From contig CM030360.1 of NCBI GenBank assembly GCA_017893485.1, forward strand, positions 15,361,971 to 15,425,970: 64,000 nucleotides of DNA, in the 5' to 3' direction. How positions within the stretch are numbered: the stretch's first letter is position 1; each line of letters opens with the position of its first letter. The notes under the pieces are model-generated. The model searched no databases. It was not told the origin of the DNA and saw nothing but the letters and a program-made list of their open reading frames with translations. This document shows positions 1-10,034 of this stretch, in pieces. Source of the DNA: Hemerocallis citrina (Eukaryota > Streptophyta > Magnoliopsida > Asparagales > Asphodelaceae). A program made the position numbers and the translations under genes.

Positions 1-34
1 TGTAGAGAAGAGGGAGGGATTTCGATGGGATGCG

Positions 35-966
35 GTGTCAACCTGGAATTTTAAAATTCGTAGACTCAGAGGAGTTCTTAGACGATGGTCTGGGGAAAAG
101 AGAAGACGAGTCAATGTTGATAAGGAACGACTTGTGGAGATTATTCATGCCTTGGAGCTATCTAAGGATGATAAAGCTCTAGATAGGGATGAACTATCTG
201 ACCTTCATAAGGCTAGAGGTGATCTAGACAATATTTTCCAAAAAGAATATGATTATTGGCGACAAAGGTCGCGGTACCAATGGCTACTTGGGGGGGATGC
301 TAACACAACATACTTTCATAGGGTTGCCAACGGTCAAAGAAGAACCAACCTTATTTTGGGCCTCAACATTGGGGACAGGTGGGTAACAGATCAACATTTG
401 GTGGGCTCCCACATTGAGAATCATTTTAGAGAAATTTTAGGGCGGTCGAGAGAGCTGGTGTGTTCTCTTAGTGAATCCTTTTGGTCACGCCCACAAGTTG
501 AGGGTTTGGATAACCTAGAGGAACCTTTTGTGTTGAGCAAGATCCACAATGCAGTTGAAGACTTAGGTCGGGATAAAGTGTCAGGACCTGATGATTTTCC
601 TGTCTTTTTCTACACTGCTTTCTGGGAAATTATCAAGACGAATCTGTCGTGGATCTTTGAGGAGTTGTTTGAGAACCATTCTCGGATTGGGCGTCTAAAC
701 TATGCGTCAATTGTTTTAATTCCCAAATCTGAGGATATCAAAGAGGTTGGGAATCTCAGACCCCTTAGCCTTTTGAACTCCTTCAAAATCATCACTAAAG
801 TTTTGGCTAATAGACTGAATCCATGGCTTAACACTATCGTTCACCCTGCCCAAAGGGGATTTATTCACGGGAGAGACATCTTAGATAGTATCGCAATTGC
901 CCATGAAATCATATGCCAATTGGATAAAGATAGAGAAGAGAGCTTCCTGCTTAAACTTGACTTTTA
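35..966 (+). pseudogene. LINE ORF2 fragment: linker and RT fingers
   Basis: About 310 codons are open. The region between endonuclease and RT comes first (LLGGDANTTYFHRVANGQ), followed by early RT blocks (VSGPDDFPVFFYTAFW, ASIVLIPKSED, NLRPLSLLNSFKIITKVLANRL, QRGFIHGRDILD). The frame stops at KLDF-TAA. In the family this position reads LDFEKAYD, so the stop is one base change from a Glu codon. The following K-A-Y-G shows that an Asp normally following AY is also changed. The upstream start lies outside the window. Confidence 0.88.
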
Positions 967-1930
967 AAAGGCGTATGGTGCTGTTGAATGGGTTAGTGTT
1001 ATAGAGGTTCTTGCATCTAGAGGGTTCGGATCCAGATGGATCAATTGAATTGACTTGTGCATTAGGGGAGGTAAATCTTCGGTGTTGATTAACTGTTCTC
1101 CTAGTAACCTTATCATGTGAAAAAAAGGCATCAGACAGGGCGATCCTTTATCCCCTCTTCTATTCACCTTGATCACTAATGTTTTGTCAGAAATGATCTA
1201 ACATTGTTCCAATCAGCATCTTCTTCGAAGTATTGGGTGTTTGGATGGTATCCGAGGTATTCCCATCCTTCAGTCTGCTAATGACACACTCCTGTTCGGG
1301 AGAAATGAGGTTAACAAGATCCTTATTTACACGAGCATTTTGCTTTTCTATGAGGCTTGGTGTGGGTTAAGAGTCAACTTTGAGAAGAGCAATCTTATTG
1401 GCCTAGGTAGATGTGATGAAAATTTATCAGCACTACTGGCTAATATTCTGGATTGTAAAGTGGGAAAGTTTTCCATCAAATACTTGGGGGTCCCTTTGCG
1501 ACCAGGTAAACTTAAACGAAGTGATTGGAACCTACTCATTGAGAGAATTGAGAAACGACTTCCTGACTGGAAGAAGTAGAGGTAGGATCACTCTCATTAA
1601 CGTTGTTCTCTCAAATCTACCTATCTATTGGATGTCGATCTATGAATTTTCTACCTGGGTTATCAACAAGATTGATAAAATTTGTAGAGATCTCTTATGG
1701 AAGGGTACTAGTGAGGACGGCAGAGGTCTACCCTTCGTCAAATGGTGCATTGTCTATAGAATAAAAGAATTTGGAGGTCTGGGGATCCTTAACCTCCGTG
1801 AGATGAACAGAGCTTTATTATGCAAATGGTGGTGGAAAATTCATTCCCGCCTCTCTTCATCTCAAGGATACGTTTGGGCCCGTTATCGGAGTCGTAGACG
1901 TTTCAAGTTTAGGGAGTCAGCATCGTAGAT
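967..1930 (+). pseudogene. LINE ORF2 fragment: RT palm and thumb
   Basis: This continues RT in shifting frames. GIRQGDPLSPLLF is readable near 1128-1165. The catalytic box near 1275 reads SANDTLLFGR where the family has ADD, so one metal-binding Asp is lost. FEKSNLIGLG and KYLGVPLRPGKL follow (near 1380-1510), then the thumb region W..LLWKGT..GRGLPFVKW near 1690-1745. A frame change near 1560-1575 separates the 1241-1579 and 1413-1928 frames. Assignment is by motif order. Confidence 0.85.
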
Positions 1931-2204
1931 GTATTTCACCACTGTGGAAAGGGATAGACAAACAGGGTGATCTATTTCACTGCCACTCCCCAAGTAGAGT
2001 GGGAAATGGAGAAAATACCAGATTTTGGCTAGACATGTGGGTAGGTCCCAATTCATTAGCATCTCTCTTCCCAGAGTTGTTTCACATTGCCCTCAATAAA
2101 CATGCATAGGTTGTAGATTATTGGGTTAGGTCCTCATGGCACATTAAAATGGGGCTAATCAACAGATTAGTTGTAATTCTCTCTATACATTCTTAGAGGG
2201 TAGG

Positions 2205-2822
2205 ATGATCGACGAGAACTCTTGGGACGAGAGGGGATGGTGCCTTGCTACCAATGGGCAATTTTCAGTTAATTCCATGTATATATTGCTCTGTGATGGG
2301 AGCATGAGAAGCGCTGAGTATAAAGTTATTTGGAATTCGTGTGCTCGGCATAAGGTCCAGGCCTTCTTGTGGTTGGTCCACAAAGAAGCAATTCTTACGA
2401 GGAAAATCTTGCTAAGAAGGGAATGGTCACGATGGCATCTGGGAATAGGCTTGAAACCATTAGTCCTCTATTTCTGAAGTGTGTGCACAGTAAACGTATT
2501 TTGGGATTTTCTCCTTTTGGGTTTTGACCTAAATAAATTATTCTTACATGTCTCACATTTATAGGGAGAATTTAGAGATTGTGAGGTTGTCCATGTGAGA
2601 CGGAGGGACTGGGATTGCTTAGTTGCAGCTGCTTTATGGGTCATTTGGCTTGATAAGAACGATTTATGCTTTAGAAATCGCTCTTCTAACTTTGTTCAAT
2701 TGATTAATAAAAAAAATTCTCTCATCTCTACATGGATCTACATCCCAGGTGCTAGGAAGAAAGTGCGTACGGGATTGTTGTTCCTTACAGAGGATGGTGC
2801 TACTGGTAACAGCAACTACTGA
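2205..2822 (+). pseudogene. LINE ORF2 fragment: C-terminal zf-RVT-like region
   Basis: Two frames (2205-2477 and 2595-2822) carry W..NGQFSVNSMY, VIWNSCARHKVQAFLWLVHK and later LVAAALWVIWLDKNDLCFRNR. These resemble the reverse-transcriptase-associated zinc-binding region at the C terminus of plant L1-type ORF2 proteins. A stop and a frameshift separate the pieces. About 240 bases of 3' untranslated sequence follow before the poly(A) tract. Confidence 0.75.
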
Positions 2823-3105
2823 TCAGATGTTGTCTTCTCGTGACACCTTAGTGGGGAGTGTTGATGAAGGCATATTGTCACTTTTGGGGTAGACAGTTGG
2901 CGATGTATGGTTTCCGATGTGGGTTCTTTCTATATGGAATTGAATCCCTATGTATTTTGGGACTATGTGTAGTTTGAGTTCTTTTGAGATGTTATATAAC
3001 CTTGATGTATTTGTTTCAGTTATTTATATGATTCCGATGGCATGTCTTGTGCCATCCATATTTCAAAAAAAAAAAAAACTAATCAGCCACTCTGCTCGGG
3101 CAAAT

Positions 3106-3131
3106 ATAATAATAATAATAATAATAATAAT
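3106..3131. repeat. (AAT)n microsatellite
   Basis: About eight tandem AAT/ATA units lie 27 bases after the LINE poly(A) tract. A-rich microsatellites often grow near LINE tails, though 27 bases of other sequence intervene here. Confidence 0.9.
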
Positions 3132-3861
3132 GTTAATAAAATCTTCCACATTATACATGTAATTCGAAAGAAGCAAAGAAAAATTGATTAGACGCAAATT
3201 AACCTGATTCAGTTTGTATTATACGGGAAGGACAGAAGTGCTTACTAGCTATTACCATAATCATATTGGAGTAAAACATTATTTAAGGTTTTAATTATGT
3301 TTATGTATAAAGATTTGATGCCCTACACAACAATGGAGTAGCAAAATATAAAATATGTAATATAATGATCCAAAACATAAAGAAAATCTATCTCAAGCTC
3401 AAACAATCCTACGGCTTTGGGAGTACTTGTTAGTCCTCAACTATTTGTACGATAACCAAAGCCCCATTTCACAAGAGGCTAGGTTAAAATCATTGGTAGG
3501 CCCAAAGACAAGGCTATATAAAGGTCAGTTTAGAGTTACCTGCAGGCGAAAATGAAGCACATATATAACGAGATATCTTTGTCAAAGTTGGGTTACTCTA
3601 TAGAGCGCACACAGTTATATCTAGAAGCCTTGAAGTGTGCATTACATGTCAGGCATTTGTGTCATATATATGTTCGTCATATCCAAAACGAATTCACTAA
3701 TCTAGTATCTAAAGTTTTCCTTGTTTCAGTGTGCTATGTTATTTCATGTTTGTGTATGTACATCTAGTAATCTGATATTCAAAGTAACCATAGAATGTCA
3801 ATCACTGTATCTGATAAATATCATTTGAATTCTCATAATACCCTATATCCAATTATTTATA
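3132..3861. other. Unassigned AT-rich stretch
   Basis: No transposon termini or convincing coding region seen. A 71-codon frame (3552-3767) starts with ATG, but it has no recognisable motif and lies in AT-rich sequence, so it is not called as a gene. Confidence 0.5.
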
Positions 3862-4096
3862 CTAGTATAATCTACGTGCGATGCACGTCTACAAAAAGTA
3901 AAGTCATCGAATTAAATGAATATACACGTGCGATGCACGTTTTAATAATTTAAAAAAATAAAAATAAAAACTCTGACTTAGGGAGGATTTGAACCGGAAA
4001 CCTCCTTTATATTAGTTATATACGTGCATTGCACATGTTGGTAGAATGAAAAATGACAAATGACACTAAGGCCTTCTTCCATTATAATATTAGAGA
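3862..4096 (-). mobile_element. Non-autonomous Helitron, 235 bp
   Basis: Read on the minus strand, it begins TCTCTAATATTATAATGG after an A (4096) and ends with the hairpin ACGTGCATCGCACGT, a short spacer, CTAG at 3865-3862 and then T. This matches Helitron rules: 5' TC, 3' hairpin plus CTRR, insertion between A and T, no target duplication. Its 5' end nearly matches that of the element at 15740-15916. No Rep/helicase is present. Confidence 0.82.
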
Positions 4097-5194
4097 TGAC
4101 GGAGACCCGGCTAAGCCAATTAACGAAGTATTTCAATATAATTTACTATCCAATTTTTGTTAGAGTCGCCGCCGGCAGGGTAGCTCCGATCGTCGACTCC
4201 GCCGGAGAAGTTAGTTGCAAGGGAGTAGGAGATAGCTGAGTTATATTCCAGTATCAGAGTAAGCAGAGATTGGGTTTGTATCAGAGTGTTGTACGCGCAT
4301 AGCACACCTTATTTGAATTAGAGTTGAGCGGGGGAGTCAGATGGCGGGAAGAGGGTTTCGTGCGTGTTGCACGTACCTCCAGACTGTCTGATAGCGAATC
4401 CGTTGTAGCTCTTTATATTAGCTGTAATGCTCTGGAAGGAATCAATCAATAAAAATCTTCTTCAACTTATCCAATCTTCTTCTATCTCCTTCTATCTTCT
4501 TCTACCTTCTTCTTCTTCCTCCTCCTTCTTCCATTCCCCCAGCTTCTTCATGGCTCGCTCCAGAACCCATCAAAACCCCAACCCTGACAATTTTCGATAT
4601 GTACACTTAAATGTACGAAATTTATATCTAATAGATAGACATTCCTGATCGAAATTAACTCTATTGAATGTCTGATTAAAATCAAAAAATTAAATACCTG
4701 GTTTCAACTTATTGTCTTCGATTTCAATTTTAAAATTAAAACCATCTAAACCCCTACGGTTTCTATAAGGCTCTCAAACTAAAAAGAAATTACCAAAAAA
4801 ACAGGAAAAGGGCAAAATAAAAGGCATTGTCACAATCAAGCGAGAAATTACAAGAATTGAACAATGTTACAATCAATAGAATCAATCGATTTACTAGGGT
4901 TTTAAGGGAAGAGCCAAACCTGGTGATCCCTAGGTTTTTGGAGGGATTGAGTTTGCAGGGAAAAAAAAAAAAAAAAAAAAAAAAACGTGGTGATCGATAA
5001 ATATCGGGCTCAATTTGGTAACGGATCGGATCCCAAAAAACCCTCATTTGTCAAGTTCCAAATGTGATATCCGATCATTCAAATCTATTAACTGTTATTT
5101 TCAAACATCCACCTGAACTACAAAGACCTGGCAATGAAGACCCGTGTGTACGGGTATTCATCTCTCTATATCTCTCTCTATCTCTCTATATATA
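4097..5194. other. Unassigned region with TATA-like, AATAAA-like and poly(A) features
   Basis: No recognised element ends. Near 4409-4455 there is CTTTATATTAG and then CAATCAATAAAAATC, followed by a TTC-rich tract (4470-4550), an arrangement seen in LTRs and gene ends. A run of 25 A lies at 4961-4985. A GCGCATAGCACACC site near 4293 and CGTGCGTGTTGCACG near 4358 resemble Helitron hairpins, but no matching termini were found. This may be a decayed LTR or gene fragment. Confidence 0.4.
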
Positions 5195-5357
5195 CTAGTA
5201 TCATGCACGTGCGATGCACATGGAGGGAGAATGAAAAAGACCAAAAAAAAACTACCAACACGTGCGCTGCACGTGTTGACACACATACACAAAAAAAATA
5301 AAAAATTGTTTATTTGTTTACCAACCCCATCTCTCCCATTATAATAGTTATTATAGA
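5195..5357 (-). mobile_element. Non-autonomous Helitron, 163 bp
   Basis: On the minus strand it starts TCTATAATAACTATTATAAT after an A (5357) and ends GTGCATCGCAC, spacer, CTAG (5198-5195), then T. The subterminal CTACCAAC plus ACGTGC palindrome is shared with the other two short Helitrons in the window, so I place it in the same family. There is no coding capacity. Confidence 0.75.
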
Positions 5358-5360
5358 TAA

Positions 5361-5430
5361 TGGGAGAGTTGGAGATATAATTTATCAACATACAAACCCG
5401 TGCATTGCAAGTGAACCTCCAACTCTCCCA
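5361..5430. repeat. Short inverted repeat, 14-bp perfect arms
   Basis: TGGGAGAGTTGGAG (5361-5374) is the exact reverse complement of CTCCAACTCTCCCA (5417-5430). The loop carries CCCGTGCATTGCAAGTG, resembling the subterminal motif of the neighbouring Helitron. It directly abuts that Helitron's 5' end, so it may be a related or chimeric fragment. It is too small to classify. Confidence 0.6.
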
Positions 5431-5431
5431 T

Positions 5432-5608
5432 CTATATAATTAAACACAAAGAAAGCTATCAAGCGGCTCTTATTCAATCTTCTCAAAATCAAAGGTCCAG
5501 ATCTAACCTCACAAAACACATTTTCCCCACAAAAGTTTTCCTCCAAAACTCAAATTCAAATCCCAAAATAACTAATTTATTTATTTAATTTTATATATAT
5601 ATATATAT
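5432..5608. other. Unassigned AT-rich stretch ending in (TA)n
   Basis: No gene or element end recognised. It ends in a short (TA)n run that directly abuts the palindromic element at 5609. Confidence 0.5.
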
Positions 5609-5784
5609 GGGTAATGCTCAGTTGAAAACGCAAATGTCTGTGAAAACGTGAAAACAAGCCTAGGCCGTTGTTTGAAACAACGGCCTAGGTTATAATGCAT
5701 TATAACCTAGGCCGTTGTTTCAAACAACGGCCTTAGTGGTTTTCCACGTTTTCACAGACATTTGTGTTTTCAACTGAGCATTAC

Positions 5785-5786
<2 letters not shown>
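5609..5786. mobile_element. Palindromic foldback MITE, 178 bp
   Basis: The whole segment is a near-perfect inverted repeat. It starts GGGTAATGCTCAGTTGAAAAC and ends with the reverse complement, centred on the palindrome TATAATGCATTATA at about 5691-5704. Inside each arm lies a second palindrome, GGCCGTTGTTTGAAACAACGG or its TTTC/AAAC variant, so GGCCGTTGTTT occurs four times. It has no coding capacity and sits between two (TA)n tracts. The superfamily cannot be told from the ends. Confidence 0.85.
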
Positions 5787-5819
<33 letters not shown>

Positions 5820-5821
<2 letters not shown>

Positions 5822-5988
5822 GTAAAAGGGATATGAGCAACTTGCTCATTTAGTAAATGAGCAATTGATTATATAGCATGCATGTGATACATTGGACAAC
5901 TAATATTTTTAAGGATTTTCCAATCATATGTATGCCACATCATCAATTGCTTATTTACTAAATGAGCAAGTTGCTCATACCCCCCTTT

Positions 5989-5992
<4 letters not shown>
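5820..5992. mobile_element. Hairpin MITE, ~173 bp
   Basis: Terminal inverted repeats of about 50 bp: AGGTAAAAGGGATATGAGCA at the left and, reverse-complemented, AGGGAAAGGGGGGTATGAGC at the right. Both continue ACTTGCTCATTTAGTAAAT. TA repeats flank it. The loop has no coding potential. Its right half is repeated at 6036-6131. Confidence 0.8.
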
Positions 5993-6035
<43 letters not shown>

Positions 6036-6037
<2 letters not shown>

Positions 6038-6127
6038 ACTAACCATTTTAATGATTTTCCAATCACATGTATGCCACATCATCAATTGCTTATAAACTAA
6101 ATGAGCAAGTTGCTCATACCCCTTTTT

Positions 6128-6131
<4 letters not shown>
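6036..6131. repeat. Half copy of the adjacent MITE
   Basis: These 96 bases match bases 5897-5992 of the preceding hairpin element (CAACTAA...CCAATCACATGTATGCC...GAGCAAGTTGCTCATACCCC), with no left arm. The copy is the same length as its source segment and is flanked by (TA)n. It could come from unequal exchange or slippage between the TA tracts. Confidence 0.8.
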
Positions 6132-6162
<31 letters not shown>

Positions 6163-6164
<2 letters not shown>

Positions 6165-6544
6165 ACTTTGGTTTGCCGATGCACACGTGTCTACGACACG
6201 TTTTTGTGAACGATACAGTTTATAAACAAATAAAGAAAAATACAGGCAAAACAAAGCACATAAAGAAAATGCAGGCAAAGCACATAAAAAAGTTAAAGAA
6301 AAATCAACATGCTAGTGTTACTACTAACCATCAAATGTTAAAAAATGTATAATTTTGTAACTCCTTATTTTCTAAAAAGTGAAGAGAGAGAGAGAGAGGA
6401 TGAAAACTTTTGGGAGGAAAATATTTATTAGTTTTGGGATGAAAACTTTTTTTTTAGGAGAGTGAATGTGTGCCATTGATTTTGTTTCAATTGAATGAGA
6501 GTCACTTGATAGTTTTTTTTTTCTTCAAATTGGCTTGTGATTTA
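6163..6544. other. Unassigned AT-rich stretch
   Basis: Nothing recognised except a short GA run near 6381-6399. Confidence 0.5.
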
Positions 6545-7889
6545 CTCCCTCCGTTTCAAAATATAAGTCATTCTAGCATTTTTATTTTGTTTCAAAATAC
6601 AAGTCACTTTAGGTTCACGAGGCAAATGTTTTGTTATTCTTTAATGTTCATCAAGTATTTTTTTATGAGATTTCTAATTTTACCCATATTTTTTTATAAA
6701 ATGAGTAATAGTAAAAGAGATACCCCAAAATATGGAAACTAGCATATACCCCAACTATTTTAAAAACTAAGAAATTCCCACAATTTTGACGGAACCGTTA
6801 AAATCTCTGTGAAGTGAACTCACGTATGTCACACGTGATATGTAAAATGACCTAAATACCCACGATAAAATGTATTTTAGCAAATGTCCCTAATCAGAAT
6901 GTGAAAACTAACATATACCCCCACTATTTTAAAAAAATGATATTTGAGATATTTTAGCAAATGCCCACATTTAAAATACAGAAATTAGCACATACCCGGC
7001 CCACTTTTTTAGTGTTAGGTGTTGTAAAAAATGTAATTTTTATGTACTGTCACTCATTTTGAAAAACTTTCTTCCTATACTGATGATAACAATGTAATGG
7101 AAAGAGGTTTTACGTCAGATTTTGACCCTAAAAAACACAAAAAATCATCATCTATTACAACAGATTGTTATGCATCATCACTATCTCGTGTATCATCATC
7201 TATTACAACAGTGGTCTCATGTTCCACTATAGAATGTGCATCACCATTTTCATCATCTTCATTCACAATAGGTTCAACAGTAGTTTATGTATTACTCATA
7301 GTCACAAATCCGTTGTTTATAAATAATTCGACAATATTTAATATTTGAAAATTAAAAAAAATCAGGTAAATTAGGAAAAAAAATTTGGCAAAAGTTCAGG
7401 AAGAAAAAAAAAATATAAAATTTAATGCTAGTTTCTGCATTTTGAATGAGGGCATTTGCTAAAATATTACAGATATCCTTTTTTTTAAAAATTGTGGGGG
7501 TAAATGCTAGTTTCCACATTCTGAATGGGGGCATTTGCTAAAATACATTTTATCATGAATATTTAGGTCATTTTACATATCACGTGTGATGCATGTTAGT
7601 TCACTTAACGAGGATTTTAACCGTTCCGTCCAAACTGGAGGTATTTCTTAGTTTTTTTTAAATAGTGGGGGTATATGCTGGTTTCTATATTTTGAATGGG
7701 GACATTTGCTAAATTATCTCATAGTACAATTATAGAGAATAACAAATTGGACATTTTTTATTAATAGCTCATTTATGAGCTTCAAAAATAAAAAAAATAT
7801 TCGGTTTTTTCTTTTTTTTGTCAATCGTAGGTTTTTTTTTAATAGACGTGTAGAAATATAGAATAACTTATATTTTGAGACTAAGGAAG
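6545..7889. mobile_element. Stowaway-like (Tc1/mariner) element, interrupted
   Basis: The left end TACTCCCTCCGTTTCAAAAT continues ATAAGTC. The right end, reverse-complemented, reads TACTTCCTTAGTCTCAAAAT and continues ATAAGT. Both sit at TA dinucleotides (6543-6544 and 7890-7891), fitting the TA duplication of mariner-type MITEs with CTCCCTCC termini. Removing the nested element at 6717-7720 leaves about 340 bp, a usual Stowaway size. The right end has several substitutions. Confidence 0.65.
6717..7720. mobile_element. Mutator-like non-autonomous element, 1,004 bp
   Basis: It begins GAGATA and ends TATCTC. The flanks are ATAGTAAAA (6708-6716) and ATAGTACAA (7721-7729), a 9-bp duplication with one mismatch, as Mutator-like elements make. 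Long inverted arms of roughly 270-300 bp share blocks such as AAACTAGCATATACCCC, ACTAAGAAAT, ATCACGTGTGA and AGCAAATG. The left end lacks about 15 bases present at the right. A serine-rich 83-codon frame (7097-7348) in the loop matches nothing I know, so no gene is called. Confidence 0.78.
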
Positions 7890-7891
7890 TA

Positions 7892-8869
7892 TTATATAGA
7901 TACTTAAATTGGATAATCCATAGCTGCAAACCCGATTTCAAGTCGTCAAATTTATTGGGTCTGGAATGATCCCCAATTGAATCCTAACTTTTATAGTGAA
8001 TTTGCATATAAATCTTATAGGATCCGACCCGAACCCAATCCGTTACTACCTCCTCGGTGAATAATCAGAACCTCTTAAAACAAATATTCCTTTTCATGGG
8101 AAATAAAATATGGACCAAGTTTATGTTGTTTTGCCTATATCTTTGTGATTTCAGTTGAACAAACTTTACACCATCTGCATTCCTAAGGTTTTTGTGGTTT
8201 ACAACAGGTGGGCTTTTAGAGTTTTGAGTACTCACTCAGCTAATGCGAATTTCAAGAAATTAAACTAAAGAATTGTGTCCATATAGAGCAATTTATCCAA
8301 GTATAAAAAGAAAGAAGCAACTAAAGGAAATATCAAACCTGATTATTCGCACAAGGTTTTGGATTCAACTTGCAAACAAAGGTAGAAATTGATCTTTATT
8401 GATAATATTATAATTATAACTAGATAGATAATTGAGGTTGTGGTTGTGTATAATCTTTACCATACTAGATTTATTTGAACTTACGATACACGTGTTTTTT
8501 TCCGGAACAATTAAGGATATTTGGTCATTATTCAAGCATGCACATAAATCTATGTCATTAATTAATAGTATCTTTACTATTATAGCTACATAATTGGAGT
8601 TGCAATTGTAGATAGTTGGGTACCGACCGGGTTGGGTAGGATCCAAACCCCAATACCCGAACGGACGGGATTTTTTGTTTAGGCAATGAAAACCACTCAA
8701 ATTTGAACTGGTGGGTTTGAAGAAGTTCATTAAAAATTAGTATCAGGTTTTGATTCTACAGGAAACCTACATGTTCAGACCCAAACTGATCGAACCTGCC
8801 TTAATATGCCTTGTGTAAGATTTTAACTTAATTTATATGTATATTAGGTTATTCTCAAAATTCTCATTA
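7892..8869. other. Unassigned AT-rich stretch
   Basis: Possible decayed element; no termini were paired. Short motifs (GACCCGAACCCAATCCG near 8020-8043, ACCGACCGGGTTGGGTAGG near 8622) are low-complexity and inverted relative to each other. No credible coding region. The copia element at 8870 inserted at its right edge. Confidence 0.45.
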
Positions 8870-9791
8870 TGTTGGAATTAATTTTTGTAGTTTTCCGGGC
8901 CGGATTCCGGCAGGCTCCGGCCACCGGAAATGTCGAAAAATGAGTGGATTGCGATCCTCTCGTCGAGTACTATTCCGTGGTGCACTCATTTGCCAAAAAC
9001 GAATTCCGTATGAATGAAAAATGTTGGTCCAAAGTTGAGTACTTGAAATGTACTAACTTGAAAACTTGAAGAAAATGGATAGTCCCATATCGAAAATTGG
9101 AAAAGATTTTTTCTAGTATATATGATAGAAAATTGGACTAAAGGGTGTGGCCCGGGGGTTACCACTAACTTGTAGTGGAGAGAGGACTTAGCCAAAATGA
9201 CAAACACACACGCGCGCACGCACCCGGCCTGGCTCTGGCTTAATTTTTTTTTTTTTTTGCCCCTGTCAAAATTTTTTTTCCCGGTGTACTGATGAGGCTT
9301 TTCACATTCGGTAACTGATACCATTACTCTGGAGTAATGACTCACCAGTTATGAATCTGAACCACCACTCTGCAATAGCTGCTATTGCAGAGTAGTGGAC
9401 CATTACTCTGTTGTTACAGAGTAATGAGCCTCTGAAGAGTCTCCATTTCTCCTATAAGACAACTGAATGCTGTCTCCTAGAGATACAGTTTTTCTTTTGT
9501 AATCAGATTTTTATACTTCTTCTTCTTCTCCTCTGTGTCAAAAACTGAGAGTACAACACTGTGCTGTTCGCTGAGATCTCTGAAGTTTGGGTGCTGCTCT
9601 TCAGAGAAGGTATACAGTTGTATCCTGGCTAGCCACCGTCACACTACGGGGCGAATTTTGCTTTAAGGAGAGAGATTCTTAAATCTCAACTCTGTATAAA
9701 GCTTTGGTTTGTTACATTCTATTTCCTGCAATTTTTGTTCTTCACAAATATTGTTAGTGTTTTTCAGATTTATAAAATTTGAGTTCTAACA
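8870..9791 (+). repeat. Copia 1 left LTR (922 bp)
   Basis: It starts TGTTGGAATTAATTTTTG and ends GAGTTCTAACA. A TATA-like CTATAAGAC lies near 9452. Three perfect hairpins occur close together: CATTACTC-TG-GAGTAATG (9322-9339), CTCTGCAATAG-CTG-CTATTGCAGAG (9368-9392) and CATTACTCTG-TTGTTA-CAGAGTAATG (9401-9426). The right LTR keeps the first and a reduced third. Confidence 0.92.
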
Positions 9792-10034
9792 ATCTTAAAG
9801 CAAAATTTTTCCTCACTGATTCTAACAGTTTTTGTGAAGATTGTTTACAGGTACTGTTATCAATTCGGAAAAAATAAAAACTAACAGTTCTATTTCAACT
9901 GTTTCAGAATTAATACGGAGAACACACAGAATGATATTGCCAGTGGGCTTATCAGTACCGAAGCACCGGTGAACCAAAATGTGACTGCACAATCAGTTGC
10001 GGCACATTCGGTTGTTCTGCCCACACACATAACC

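Larger units (their letters stand above)
1..3078 (+). mobile_element. LINE (plant L1-like), 3' part, decayed
   Basis: Non-LTR retrotransposon whose 5' end lies left of the window. Pieces of ORF2 follow in order: the linker before the reverse transcriptase (GDANTTYFHRVANGQRR near 290-340), RT motifs (GPDDFPVFFY, IPKSED, LRPLSLLN, RQGDPLSPLLF), then the C-terminal region typical of plant L1 elements. It ends in a 14-base poly(A) tract at 3065-3078. Stops and frameshifts break it into at least five frames, and key RT residues are changed, so it is dead. Target duplications cannot be checked without the 5' end. Confidence 0.9.
5591..6162. repeat. Four (TA)n tracts separated by hairpin elements
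   Basis: (TA)n tracts lie at about 5591-5608, 5787-5818, 5993-6035 and 6132-6162. Each gap between them is filled by a hairpin or half-hairpin element (5609-5786, 5820-5992, 6036-6131). MITEs that insert in TA dinucleotide repeats are known in plants (Micron in rice). That this is the same kind of targeting is inference. Confidence 0.85.

Noticed and set aside
3552..3767. 71-codon ATG frame as a small gene
   Set aside because: AT-rich, no motif, no neighbouring signal.
3862..5430. The regular GTGCGATGCAC words looked like CRISPR-style repeats or operators
   Set aside because: They are the terminal or subterminal hairpins of Helitrons, correctly placed before CTAG ends.
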